26,063 nt of DNA from Burkholderiales bacterium (GCA_005793295.1 SXSX01000104.1:1-26063); one strand, 5' to 3'; positions 7,798-16,162 are shown, numbered from the stretch's first letter. Program-made: numbers and translations. The notes: generated by a model not told the origin, from the letters alone.

Positions 7798-8777
7798 GCA
7801 CCGACCACGATTTCACCCTTAAAACTTCGCCCCTTTGCCGGGTGGCGGTGCGGGACGTTTTTGGCATTGACAGCGCCTTGCAGGTTCATGCATTTACCGA
7901 GCCCAGCGAGCATGTGCCTGAGATCGATACCGCTTACCGATTCAACCCAGAAGTGACCTTGGCCTTGTTGGCAGGCTTTGAGCACAACCGCCGGGTTTTG
8001 GTGCAAGGCATGCATGGCACGGGAAAATCCACCCACATTGAACAGGTTGCCGCGCGCTTGAATTGGCCCTGCGTTCGGGTGAATTTAGACGGGCACATCA
8101 GTCGCTTGGATTTGGTGGGGCGCGACGCCGTAGTTTTGCGTGACGGCAAACAGGTCACCGAGTTTCAAGAAGGCATCGTGCCGTGGGCATTGCAGCGCCC
8201 GATGGCCTTGATTTTTGATGAATACGATGCCGGGCGGCCCGATGTGATGTTTGTCATCCAACGTGTTTTAGAACGAGAAGGGCAATTTACCTTGCTCGAT
8301 CAAAACCGCGTGATCCGCCCGCACCCGCAATTTCGCTTGTTCGCCACCAGCAACACGCTGGGCTTGGGCAATCTCAATGGCATGTACCACGGGGCCCAGC
8401 GTTTGAACCACGCCCAATTGGACCGCTGGAATTTAGTGGCTGCTTTGAATTACTTAAGCGCGGAAGAAGAAATGGCCATCGTGGCTGCGCGGGTTCCTGC
8501 CCTGGCAGCCCCCAACCAACAAGTCCTGTTGCGTTCGATGGTGGCCGTTGCCGACCTTACGCGCAAAGGGTTTGCTGTGGGGGATTTATCGTCAGTGATG
8601 TCCCCGCGTACCGTGATGAGTTGGGCTGAAAACATGGAAATATTCAACGATCCCGCCCTGGCGTTTCGCTTATCGTTTGTCCACAAATGCGACGAAGCCG
8701 AACGGCCATTGGTAGCGGAATATTTCCAACGGTGTTTTGACCTCCCCTTGAACCCGGACACTGCGCCAGCAGCGTAA
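7794..8777 (+). CDS. cobS: CobS-like AAA+ ATPase (MoxR group)
   Basis: This 327-residue protein closely follows the cobaltochelatase CobS pattern. It has an N-terminal VFGIDSALQV segment, Walker A GMHGTGKST at 72-80, Walker B LIFDEYD at 139-145, a sensor-like ATSNT at 184-188, and a C-terminal MSPRTVMSWAENMEIF region. Known role: with CobT and CobN, CobS drives ATP-dependent cobalt insertion into hydrogenobyrinic acid a,c-diamide during aerobic cobalamin synthesis. More broadly, MoxR ATPases with VWA partners remodel or activate metalloenzymes. No cobN or other cobalamin gene is in the window. It is coupled to the IclR gene (ATGA overlap) and followed 10 bases later by the CobT-like gene. The family is very secure; the substrate in this context is unknown. 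Confidence 0.88.
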   Translation: MSTDHDFTLKTSPLCRVAVRDVFGIDSALQVHAFTEPSEHVPEIDTAYRFNPEVTLALLAGFEHNRRVLVQGMHGTGKSTHIEQVAARLNWPCVRVNLDGHISRLDLVGRDAVVLRDGKQVTEFQEGIVPWALQRPMALIFDEYDAGRPDVMFVIQRVLEREGQFTLLDQNRVIRPHPQFRLFATSNTLGLGNLNGMYHGAQRLNHAQLDRWNLVAALNYLSAEEEMAIVAARVPALAAPNQQVLLRSMVAVADLTRKGFAVGDLSSVMSPRTVMSWAENMEIFNDPALAFRLSFVHKCDEAERPLVAEYFQRCFDLPLNPDTAPAA

Positions 8778-8787
8778 GGTCTGCGCC

Positions 8788-10518
8788 ATGACCAGCGCAC
8801 CCAACGCCTCCAGCGCCAATCCTGCGGCGTTGGTACGCTACCAGCAACAGTTAGACGCCTTGTGTGCTGCGACGCTGCGCGCTTTAAGTGGCCAAGCGCA
8901 GCTGCATTTTCGCGGTCGCCAGCTTTACCGGGCAGACCGCCGGCTACCGAGTTTTGCGCCCCACCTGCATCCGCAAACGCACACTGATGATGCGCGCTCG
9001 TTTCGCGGTGCGGCCGACGGGGTTGCGCTGCGACTGCGCTACAACGACAGCGCATTGCACCATCGCCTAAAGCCCTCTCTGGCGCTTGCGCGCATGGTTT
9101 TTGATTTGCTAGAACAATTTCGCTGCGCATCTTTGGTGCCAGACCATTTACCCGGCGTGCGCTCCAATATGTTGCATCGTTTTGAAGCCTGGTCACTGGC
9201 TTTTGTTAGGGCACGCTTGCACGAATCAGCGCAAGGCATTTTGTTGCTGACAGTGGCGCAAATTTGCCATTCCCGTGTAACTGGGGAGCCGGTGAACGAA
9301 TCGCTGGCCGACCTGATCGAAGGAACGCGCTTTGGTTTGGCGTCGCGCATAGGTGCAGCCTTAGCAGGATTGCGTCGCAATCGCGAATCGCAAGCCGACT
9401 ATGCCGAGCATGCACTGCATATCGCCAACACCGTGGCCGTTTTAGTCGCCAGCGAAAAAGAAGCCCGCGCAGTGCCGCGTCAAGACATCCCGGAAGAAGA
9501 TGACGAAGATGCGTGGCTCCAACTTTGGGTGGACTTTGAAAGCAGTGAAGAAGGTGGCTTTGCAGTGGCTGATGCGGGGCGTGATAGTTCAGCAGCTACC
9601 TTCGAGCCGTACCGCGTTTTCACAACGGCCTACGACAAAGAGGTCAGCGCCTCCAGCTTGGTTCGCGCTGAACAGCTTCAGGCCTACCGCGAAACCTTAG
9701 ACCAACAGATTGCTGATGCAGGTATCAGCGTTGCCCTTTTGGCGCGTCAACTCCAAGCTCTGCTGGCACAACCCCACAATGACGACTGGGACAGTGGTCA
9801 AGAAAGCGGGCGCACCGATGGGCGCCGCTTAGCGCAACTGATTGCCAGCCCGACAGAGCGGCGCTTGTTTCGCACCGAACACCAAGAGCCCCTCGCCCAT
9901 TGCGCAGTGGGGTTCTTGGTGGATTGTTCGGGCTCGATGAAGCAACACATGCCCGCGTTAACCATCCTGATCGACTTGTTGGTGCGGGCCATGGAATTGG
10001 CGGGTGTCTCTAGCCAAGTGCTGGGCTACACCACGCTCGCATGGAATGGGGGACGGGCTTTGCGCGACTGGCGCAAAGCGGGCAAGCCGCAAGACCCCGG
10101 ACGGCTCAACGAGCTATGCCATATCGTATTCAAAGATAACCAAACACCGTGGCGCCAGGCGAGGCGCGATATTGCAGCTTTGCTCAAGCCCGAGCTGTTT
10201 CGCGAATGCATTGATGGTGAAGCCCTGCGCTGGGCCAACCAACGCCTAGAGCAATTCACAGCAGAGCGAAAAATTCTCATCGTCTTCTCCGACGGCAGCC
10301 CTATGGACAGCGCCACCGTGCTTGCCAACGACCCCAACTACCTCGACCGCGATTTACAAACCGCTACCACGCAGATTGAGAGGGCAGGGCGCAGCAGGTT
10401 AATTGGCGTGGGGGTAGGACTGGATATGAGCCCGTACTACCAACGTAGTTTGGTCATCGATGCGGTCAACTTTCCATTGCGCAGAAGCTTGCAAGACATA
10501 TTGAAATTGCTAGCCTAG
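8788..10518 (+). CDS. cobT: CobT-like protein with C-terminal VWA domain
   Basis: This 576-residue protein has an N-terminal helical region (about 1-225), a short acidic linker (PEEDDED at 235-241) and a C-terminal CobT-type von Willebrand A domain. The domain is announced by EPYRVFTTAYDKEV (273-286) and carries an intact metal site, D379-x-S381-x-S383, with FSDG later. IDGEALRWA and the PGRLNEL stretch are also typical of CobT. Known role: partner of CobS in the cobaltochelatase. Together these two resemble MoxR/VWA pairs such as NorQ/NorD and CbbQ/CbbO, which activate other enzymes. It follows cobS by 10 bases with AAGG as a modest SD. Whether it serves cobalamin synthesis or a sulfonate enzyme cannot be told from sequence. 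Confidence 0.87.
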   Translation: MTSAPNASSANPAALVRYQQQLDALCAATLRALSGQAQLHFRGRQLYRADRRLPSFAPHLHPQTHTDDARSFRGAADGVALRLRYNDSALHHRLKPSLALARMVFDLLEQFRCASLVPDHLPGVRSNMLHRFEAWSLAFVRARLHESAQGILLLTVAQICHSRVTGEPVNESLADLIEGTRFGLASRIGAALAGLRRNRESQADYAEHALHIANTVAVLVASEKEARAVPRQDIPEEDDEDAWLQLWVDFESSEEGGFAVADAGRDSSAATFEPYRVFTTAYDKEVSASSLVRAEQLQAYRETLDQQIADAGISVALLARQLQALLAQPHNDDWDSGQESGRTDGRRLAQLIASPTERRLFRTEHQEPLAHCAVGFLVDCSGSMKQHMPALTILIDLLVRAMELAGVSSQVLGYTTLAWNGGRALRDWRKAGKPQDPGRLNELCHIVFKDNQTPWRQARRDIAALLKPELFRECIDGEALRWANQRLEQFTAERKILIVFSDGSPMDSATVLANDPNYLDRDLQTATTQIERAGRSRLIGVGVGLDMSPYYQRSLVIDAVNFPLRRSLQDILKLLA

Positions 10519-10556
10519 GGTTTTCCACCGGTTGACTCGGTGATCAATCGACCCTA
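10516..10556. repeat. Nested inverted repeat after cobT
   Basis: Outer arms TAGGGT (10516-10521) and ACCCTA (10551-10556) enclose inner arms CACCG (10526-10530) and CGGTG (10538-10542). The left outer arm includes the cobT stop codon. There is no T-run, so it is not a clear intrinsic terminator. It could form a hairpin at the end of the cobT message or be a protein-binding site upstream of the next operon. Confidence 0.4.
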
Positions 10557-10560
10557 CAGT
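10532..10560 (+). promoter_or_regulatory. Candidate promoter of the sauR operon
   Basis: TTGACT (10532-10537) and TACAGT (10555-10560) are separated by 17 bases. The -35 is good and the -10 is poor. The predicted start would fall inside the downstream TTC-N9-GAA boxes, which suits repression by SauR. This is a by-eye prediction. Confidence 0.3.
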
Positions 10561-10597
10561 TGTTCCATAAATCAGATTGTTGTTCTGAATATTGGAA
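10560..10597. promoter_or_regulatory. Putative SauR/IclR operator region
   Basis: Two 15-base boxes of the form TTC-N9-GA(A/T) lie 20 bases apart: TTCCATAAATCAGAT at 10563-10577 and TTCTGAATATTGGAA at 10583-10597. The first is preceded by the same TTGTTCC string found in both operators of the xsc/IclR gap. The position directly upstream of the IclR gene at 10610 suggests autoregulation. Binding is inferred. Confidence 0.45.
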
Positions 10598-10609
10598 TAA
10601 TCTTTCTCC

Positions 10610-11401
10610 ATGGACTCCACCCTCGCTAAAGGACTTCACGTTTTGGAGTTTCTCGCACGCCTGCCCGAAGGTGCTCGAGTAGCCGACGTGGCAGCGGAAC
10701 TTGGCTTGGCCCGAAGCAATGCGCACCGGACTTTGCAAACCTTGGTTCAATGCGGCTGGGCAAACCAAGATGCAAAAAACAGCAGCTACCGCGCCAGCCT
10801 CAAACTCTTCGAACTTGGCGCGTTGGTAGATGGCGCAGTCGATCTAAAAAAATTGCTTCACCCGCATTTGGCTCAACTTGCAAAAGCCACCGGTGAAACC
10901 ATTCACTTGGCAGTACTCCAAGGCAGCGAGATCCTTTACCTCGATAAATTCGACAGCCCTTTGCCCGTTGCGGCTTACTCGCACATTGGCGGGCGCGCGC
11001 CGGCGCATTGTGTGGCGTCTGGCAAAGCGCTCTTAGCCGCCCTGGATTTCAACGCACAAGCTCTGCAAACCCAACTCGGCCCGTTGCAAGCCTACACCCC
11101 CAACACCATCACCAACGCGCAAGCACTGGAAAACGATTTAATCAAAAGTCGCAGCCAAGGCTGGGCAGAGAATCGCGAAGAGTGGCGCTTAGGCGTGTGT
11201 GGTTTGGGCGTTCCTGTTTTCAATGCACGCTCTGAGCCTGTTGCCGCTATTGGCATGAGCGTTCCCTCTATCCGCTTTACCCGCACGCAAGCGCGCGCCA
11301 TGGCGCTGAAGCTCTGCGACACCGCGCTTCAGGCCAGTCAGTCTCTCGGTTTTTCACCCGCTCACCTCACCCCCACCCACCCCGCTAGGAGATCACGATG
11401 A
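10610..11401 (+). CDS. sauR: IclR-family regulator of sulfoacetate genes, SauR-like
   Basis: This is a 263-residue regulator. The winged helix-turn-helix spans about residues 4-62 (VADVAAELGLARSNAHRTLQTL), and the IclR effector domain follows (GETIHLAVLQGSEILYLDK, then HCVASGKALLAAL). In Cupriavidus necator H16 the sulfoacetate cluster is sauRSTU, where SauR is an IclR protein; the following genes here match SauS and SauT, hence the name. The only good start is ATG 10610, with no clear SD; GGAATAA lies 11 bases upstream. Its stop overlaps the start of the binding-protein gene by 4 bases, so regulator and pathway are one transcript. The effector is presumably sulfoacetate or a derivative, by analogy only. 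Confidence 0.8.
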   Translation: MDSTLAKGLHVLEFLARLPEGARVADVAAELGLARSNAHRTLQTLVQCGWANQDAKNSSYRASLKLFELGALVDGAVDLKKLLHPHLAQLAKATGETIHLAVLQGSEILYLDKFDSPLPVAAYSHIGGRAPAHCVASGKALLAALDFNAQALQTQLGPLQAYTPNTITNAQALENDLIKSRSQGWAENREEWRLGVCGLGVPVFNARSEPVAAIGMSVPSIRFTRTQARAMALKLCDTALQASQSLGFSPAHLTPTHPARRSR

Positions 11402-12399
11402 ATTCACTTCCCTCTCGCCGACATGCCCTTTGCCGTACGCTGAGCATTAGTGCGCTGGCCTTATTGGCTCTGGCAAACCCTTTGGCTGCGAACGCCCAAT
11501 CCAACTACCCTGACAAGCCCATTCGCTTTGTCGTTCCCTACCCTCCAGGCGGGGGAACCGATGTCATCGCACGCATTGTGCAAGTGCGCTTACAAGCCGC
11601 CTTGGGCCAAAATGTTTTGATCGATAACAAAGGTGGCGCTGGTGGCTCACTGGGTACAGATATCGTGGCAAAAGCCGCGCCAGACGGATACACCGTGCTG
11701 TTTACCTTGAGTTCACACACCATCAACCCCGCCATTTTTCCAAAGCTGCCTTTTGATACCCAAAAGGATTTTGAACCTATTGGGCTGGTTGCCTCGCTGC
11801 CACAAATTTTGGTGGCGAACACTGCCTTACCCATTCGCAATGTGGCCGATCTGACGGCACAGGCTAAAGCGGCACCTACCAAGTTTTCATTTGCCTCGGT
11901 GGGCAATGGTTCGCCCGGACATTTAGCGGGTGAGTTGCAAGTGATTCGGACCGGTGCGCCCATGCAGCACATCCCTTACCGCGGCGGTGGGCCAGCGGTA
12001 ACGGACGTGATGGGCGGCCAAGTTCCCTTGTTATGGGTCTCTATTCCTGCTGCAGCGCAGTTTGTCAAATCCGGCAAGCTCAAAGCCCTGGCTGTTTCAA
12101 CTACCAAACGCAGCAGCACATTTCCAGATGTCCCCACCATGCAAGAAGCCGGGGTACCTGACTTTGAAGTTGATTCTTGGTATGGCATGTTGGTTCCCGC
12201 CAAAACACCCAAAGCCGTGATTGACAAACTCAATAAAGCGCTAAATACCGTATTAGCTGAGCCTGCGATTCGTGCGCAGTTGCTGGAGCAAGGCGCCGAA
12301 GCTGTTGGCGGAACGCCAGAAGCCTTAGGAAAGTTGATTACGGCTGAGATTCCCAAATGGATCAAGCTTGCCAAAGACGCCAACATCAAAGCCGACTGA
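11398..12399 (+). CDS. Bug/TctC-family periplasmic solute-binding protein
   Basis: This 333-residue secreted protein has a Sec signal peptide (hydrophobic core SALALLALANPLAANA, cleavage near residue 34) followed by the Bug hallmark YPDKPIRFVVPYPPGGGTDV. It should bind a carboxylate-bearing ligand in the periplasm, plausibly sulfoacetate given the operon. Usual TctAB membrane partners are absent from the window, which is common for Bug proteins in Burkholderiales. A clear SD (AGGAG) lies 6 bases before the ATG. The stop is one base ahead of the sauS start. It could deliver ligand to a TctAB pair encoded elsewhere or act as a sensor. The family is certain; the ligand is inferred. Confidence 0.9.
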   Translation: MNSLPSRRHALCRTLSISALALLALANPLAANAQSNYPDKPIRFVVPYPPGGGTDVIARIVQVRLQAALGQNVLIDNKGGAGGSLGTDIVAKAAPDGYTVLFTLSSHTINPAIFPKLPFDTQKDFEPIGLVASLPQILVANTALPIRNVADLTAQAKAAPTKFSFASVGNGSPGHLAGELQVIRTGAPMQHIPYRGGGPAVTDVMGGQVPLLWVSIPAAAQFVKSGKLKALAVSTTKRSSTFPDVPTMQEAGVPDFEVDSWYGMLVPAKTPKAVIDKLNKALNTVLAEPAIRAQLLEQGAEAVGGTPEALGKLITAEIPKWIKLAKDANIKAD

Positions 12400-12400
12400 T

Positions 12401-13819
12401 ATGCACATTTCGATAGACAAAGAAGCCAACGCACAGGTCAGCGCATTGCTATTCCGTGCGCGCGCAGCCCAACAAATTGCCAACGACTACGACCAATCCC
12501 GTGTGGACGAGTTAGTTGCAGCAGCCGGTTGGGCCATGATTGAAACGGTACGCAACCGCGAGCTAGCAGAATTGGCGGTTGCAGATACAGGGATAGGAAA
12601 CGTTGAAGATAAGGTGCGTAAAAATTACCGCAAAACGTTTGGGCTTTTGCGGGACTTGCAGGGTGCGAAATCGGTCGGCGTGATCGCTGAAGATACGGCG
12701 CTTGGGATCACTGAGATTGCGCGACCTGTCGGCGTGGTCTGCGCCATCACGCCTTCCACCAATCCAGCTGCCACACCCGCTAACAAAATCATCAACGCGC
12801 TTAAAGGGCGCAATGCGGTTATCGTTGCGCCGTCTCCCAAGGGGTGGGCTACCAGCGCGCGCTTACTGCAATTTATTCATGCCGAATTTGACCGCATCGG
12901 CGCGCCGCGTGATTTGGTTCAACTGCTTCCCGCTCCCATTAGCAAGGCTGCCACCTACGCTTTGATGGCGGCGTGTGATTTGGTGGTGGCTACCGGCTCG
13001 CAAGCGAATGTGCGCGCCGCATACGCAAGCGGCACACCTGCGTTTGGCGTTGGCGCAGGCAATGTTGCAGGCATCGTTGACGAAACCGCAGATGTTGCGC
13101 TGGCAAGCGAGCGCATTATTCGCTCCAAGACGTTTGACAACGCCACCAGCTGCTCCTCTGAAAACAGTTTGGTGGTGGTGGATGCTGTTCGGGGCGCGAC
13201 CATCGCTGCACTCCAAGCATTGGGCGCTGTGCTTCTCACACAAGCTGAAAAAGAAAAGCTGCAAGCGGTGATGTGGCCCAACGGAAAACTCTCCAGCGAT
13301 GTGATTGGCCAATCTGCCACTACCGTTGCACAACGTGCGGGTCTCACGGACATTGCGGCACGCCAGCCTCGCATTCTTTTAGTCGAAGAAAGCGGTGTGG
13401 GCCCTGAGCATCCGTTTTCCGGAGAAAAGCTCTGTCCTGTTTTGACGCTGTATGGCGCCAGCGATTTTGAACAAGCGATGGCCCGTGTGAATGAAATTTA
13501 CGCCTTTCAAGGCGCAGGACATTCTGTGGGCTTACACAGCGCGCTGCCTGAACGCGCGCTGCGCTTAGGTCTTGAACTGCCCGTATCGCGCGTCATCGTC
13601 GACCAAGCACATTGCATCGCCACGGGTGGAAGTTTTGACAACGGCCTGCCGTTTTCACTGTCCATGGGTTGTGGAACATGGGGCAAGAATAATTTTTCAG
13701 ACAACATGAACTACCGCCACTACCTCAACATCACGCGCATATCACGTCCTATTGCCGAGCGTATGCCAAGCGAAGACGCTATTTTTGGAAGTTACTTTTC
13801 GAAATTCGGGCGCGCATGA
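12401..13819 (+). CDS. sauS: Acylating sulfoacetaldehyde dehydrogenase, SauS-like
   Basis: This is a 472-residue member of the CoA-acylating aldehyde dehydrogenase group. It has the nucleotide-site ITPSTNP (116-122), VATGSQANVRAA (197-207) and the catalytic cysteine C251 in FDNATSCSSEN. Expected reaction in this pathway: sulfoacetyl-CoA + NAD(P)H to sulfoacetaldehyde + CoA + NAD(P)+. Adjacency to a CoA ligase and an IclR gene matches sauRST of C. necator. A longer TTG start at 12368 would overlap the upstream gene by 32 bases; ATG 12401, one base after that stop, is preferred. The sauT start overlaps its stop (ATGA). Other acylating dehydrogenases (acetaldehyde, succinate semialdehyde) look similar, so the substrate is by context. 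Confidence 0.85.
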   Translation: MHISIDKEANAQVSALLFRARAAQQIANDYDQSRVDELVAAAGWAMIETVRNRELAELAVADTGIGNVEDKVRKNYRKTFGLLRDLQGAKSVGVIAEDTALGITEIARPVGVVCAITPSTNPAATPANKIINALKGRNAVIVAPSPKGWATSARLLQFIHAEFDRIGAPRDLVQLLPAPISKAATYALMAACDLVVATGSQANVRAAYASGTPAFGVGAGNVAGIVDETADVALASERIIRSKTFDNATSCSSENSLVVVDAVRGATIAALQALGAVLLTQAEKEKLQAVMWPNGKLSSDVIGQSATTVAQRAGLTDIAARQPRILLVEESGVGPEHPFSGEKLCPVLTLYGASDFEQAMARVNEIYAFQGAGHSVGLHSALPERALRLGLELPVSRVIVDQAHCIATGGSFDNGLPFSLSMGCGTWGKNNFSDNMNYRHYLNITRISRPIAERMPSEDAIFGSYFSKFGRA

Positions 13820-15369
13820 CAGCGCCTGCTTCTTTGTCTACCGTTCGCGCACTGGTAGAGCGACAAGTCCGCGAGCGTGCTGATGCGGTTTACGCCCTCG
13901 AGACCGATGGCCCACAGCAAATCTCGTTTGCTGATTTAGCCGCCCGCTGCCACCAGGTGGCTGCTCTTTTGCGCTCCCATGGGGCATTGCCGGGAGAAAC
14001 CGTTTCTTTGGTGATGCCCAATGGATTAAACACCTTGCAGCTATTGCTAGGCGCTATGGCTGGCGGCTGGTGCGTGAACCCCGTGAACTTGCTCAGCAGC
14101 GAAGAGCAGATGGGATATGTGCTGAACCACTCAGATTGCACGCTGGTCATCGCCAGCCCCGAATGGGCTGACACCGTACGCCGTGTTCTCCTCACGATTC
14201 CCCGAGCAATCGCGCTCTGGGTGTGCGATGCGCATAACAATACTTTGAGTGAAGACGCCAAAAATTTGTCCTCAGACACAGGACACAAAGCGCACGCAGT
14301 CACACCTCAAGACCATGCGCTGCTCATGTACACCTCCGGCACCACCGGCGTACCCAAAGGCGTTTTACTCTCACAGGCCAACCTCACCGCCAATGCTGCG
14401 TCCATTAGCGCAGAGCATGCTTTGTCAGCACAAGACCGCGTCTTAGCGGTCTTGCCGCTGTACCACATCAACGCGTTTGCAGTCACCATGCTTGCGCCGC
14501 TCTTCCATGGTGGAAGCCTGGCCATGCCACCTAAATTTTCAGCGGCGCGTTTTTGGCAACAGGCGCTGCAAACGCAATGCACGTGGATCAATGTGGTGCC
14601 CACCATGATCTCTTATTTGCTTGAAGGCACGGCCCCGGACGCTTCGCAAACGGCCCGTATTCAGTTTTGTCGCAGCGCTTCTGCAGCACTGCCGCCTGCG
14701 CACCTTCAGGCGTTTGAAGCCAAGTTTGGTATCGGCATCATTGAAACCATGGGCCTAACCGAAACGGTTGCGCCCTCGTTCTCTAACCCGCTTGCGCGCA
14801 ATAAACGCAAACTCGGCTCTGTAGGCAAAGCATCGGGCTGTGAGGCCTGTGTGATCGACTCCGAGTTTCAAGTGGTTGCCGATGGCGTTACGGGTGAAGT
14901 GGCGATACGGGGACCTCAGGTTATGCAAGGCTATTACAAAAATGAAGCCGCCACACGCGAGAGCTTCACGCCCGACGGTTGGCTGCGCAGCGGCGATTTA
15001 GGCCACCGCGATAGCGATGGTTTTTTCTTCATCACCGGTCGCATTAAAGAACTCATCATCAAGGGCGGGGAAAATATCGCACCACGCGAAATTGATGAAG
15101 TGCTGCTCCGCCACCCTGGCGTTTTAGACGCAGCGGCCGTTGGTATTCCTGATCCCCACTATGGGCAAGATATCTTGGCCTGCGTGATGGCCCGCGAGGG
15201 GCAATCGGTGACCGATGCCATTTTGCGCGAGCACTGCACCTCGCTCTTGGGTCGGTTTAAAACCCCAAAGTATTTTTGCTTGGTGAAAGACCTGCCCCGG
15301 GGCCCCTCAGGCAAAGTGCAAAGGCTCAAATTACCGGACTTACCGGAATGCAAGGAACTGCTTGGCTGA
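13816..15369 (+). CDS. sauT: Sulfoacetate-CoA ligase, SauT-like (AMP-forming)
   Basis: This 517-residue ANL-superfamily ligase carries the phosphate-binding loop YTSGTTGVPKG (172-182), a TGRIKELIIKGGENI hinge region and the C-terminal catalytic lysine K500 in PSGKVQ. Proposed reaction: sulfoacetate + ATP + CoA to sulfoacetyl-CoA + AMP + PPi in the cytoplasm, supplying SauS. It starts inside the sauS stop codon and ends inside the next gene's start region, so it is fully embedded in the operon. The fold is shared with oxalyl-, malonyl- and long-chain acyl-CoA ligases. The sulfoacetate assignment depends on the sauS neighbour and the sulfonate setting. Confidence 0.83.
   Translation: MTAPASLSTVRALVERQVRERADAVYALETDGPQQISFADLAARCHQVAALLRSHGALPGETVSLVMPNGLNTLQLLLGAMAGGWCVNPVNLLSSEEQMGYVLNHSDCTLVIASPEWADTVRRVLLTIPRAIALWVCDAHNNTLSEDAKNLSSDTGHKAHAVTPQDHALLMYTSGTTGVPKGVLLSQANLTANAASISAEHALSAQDRVLAVLPLYHINAFAVTMLAPLFHGGSLAMPPKFSAARFWQQALQTQCTWINVVPTMISYLLEGTAPDASQTARIQFCRSASAALPPAHLQAFEAKFGIGIIETMGLTETVAPSFSNPLARNKRKLGSVGKASGCEACVIDSEFQVVADGVTGEVAIRGPQVMQGYYKNEAATRESFTPDGWLRSGDLGHRDSDGFFFITGRIKELIIKGGENIAPREIDEVLLRHPGVLDAAAVGIPDPHYGQDILACVMAREGQSVTDAILREHCTSLLGRFKTPKYFCLVKDLPRGPSGKVQRLKLPDLPECKELLG
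15352..15357 (+). promoter_or_regulatory. Shine-Dalgarno deciding the TTG start of the TSUP gene
   Basis: AAGGAA lies 4 bases before the TTG at 15362. It favours this rare start over the in-frame ATG at 15401, which has no SD and would cut into the first membrane segment. Confidence 0.55.
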
Positions 15370-16147
15370 TTTATCCGTTATCGAATGGGCGTATTTTTGC
15401 ATGGTGGTTTTTATTGGCGGAGTGGCGCGCGGATTTTCCGGGTTTGGGTTTTCTGCTTTGTGTGTCTCAGGGCTGTCCTTGGTGATTTCACCTGCTCAAG
15501 TGATTCCGCCGATCTTTATCTTAGAAATTCTGGCAAGCCTTACCTTGTTGCGTCAGGCCATCAAGCAAGCCGATTTTTCTTGGCTCAGTTGGTTACTGTT
15601 GGGCAACGCGCTTTGCATTCCTTTAGGAATAGCCATCCTTAATTTTGTTCCGCAGATCTATGTGCGTTTGCTCATCGGTGCGCTTCTGGTGCTGCTGGTC
15701 GGCGTCCAACTTCGAGGTCTGCAGTGGCACGGCGCACCAACGCGATTGCTTCGCTTTTTAACGGGTTTGGCTTCTGGACTGGTCAATGGTTTGACGGCGA
15801 TGGGCGGCCTGGTCGTCGCGGCCATGATGAGCGCAACGCCTTTGCCCGCTGTCGCCATGCGCGCCACCTTGGTCCTTCTTTTTTTCTTCGGCGACTTGTA
15901 CGCGTTGTTGTGCGCTGCGGTCATGCCCGTCAACACTGAAGTGGGCGCGCCTTTGCTAGGCTGGGGCGCGTTGTCCATGGCCTTGTTCATGGCCGTTCCC
16001 ATGGCGGCCGGAATGTTAGTCGGTCAGCGCTTTTTTAACCACACCACACCCCAACAGTTCCGTCGCCTGGTGTTGCGCCTGTTGATGCTGTTAGCCGTCA
16101 TCACCGTTGCACGCGCACTCTTCCAACTGATTGGCAGCGCAGGCTAA
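15362..16147 (+). CDS. TSUP-family permease (TauE/SafE type)
   Basis: This is a 261-residue very hydrophobic protein with about eight membrane segments. It opens with the family signature region GGVARGFSGFGFSAL (about residues 19-33), and the second half repeats the theme with LASGLVNGLTAMGG. TSUP proteins next to sulfonate genes (TauE, SafE) are proposed to export sulfite or sulfate, or to move small sulfonates. Here it replaces the MFS permease SauU seen in the C. necator cluster, so it may import sulfoacetate or export the sulfur product. It begins with TTG, overlapping sauT by 8 bases and preceded by AAGGAA. It ends just before a convergent MAPEG gene. Direction and substrate are not resolved by sequence. 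Confidence 0.85.
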   Translation: MADLSVIEWAYFCMVVFIGGVARGFSGFGFSALCVSGLSLVISPAQVIPPIFILEILASLTLLRQAIKQADFSWLSWLLLGNALCIPLGIAILNFVPQIYVRLLIGALLVLLVGVQLRGLQWHGAPTRLLRFLTGLASGLVNGLTAMGGLVVAAMMSATPLPAVAMRATLVLLFFFGDLYALLCAAVMPVNTEVGAPLLGWGALSMALFMAVPMAAGMLVGQRFFNHTTPQQFRRLVLRLLMLLAVITVARALFQLIGSAG

Positions 16148-16162
16148 GGTATAGATTGAAAT

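Noticed and set aside
8450..9196. A 248-codon open frame on the minus strand across the cobS/cobT junction
   Set aside because: It is antisense to two well-supported genes, has low-complexity arginine-rich sequence and no domain character; it is a shadow frame.
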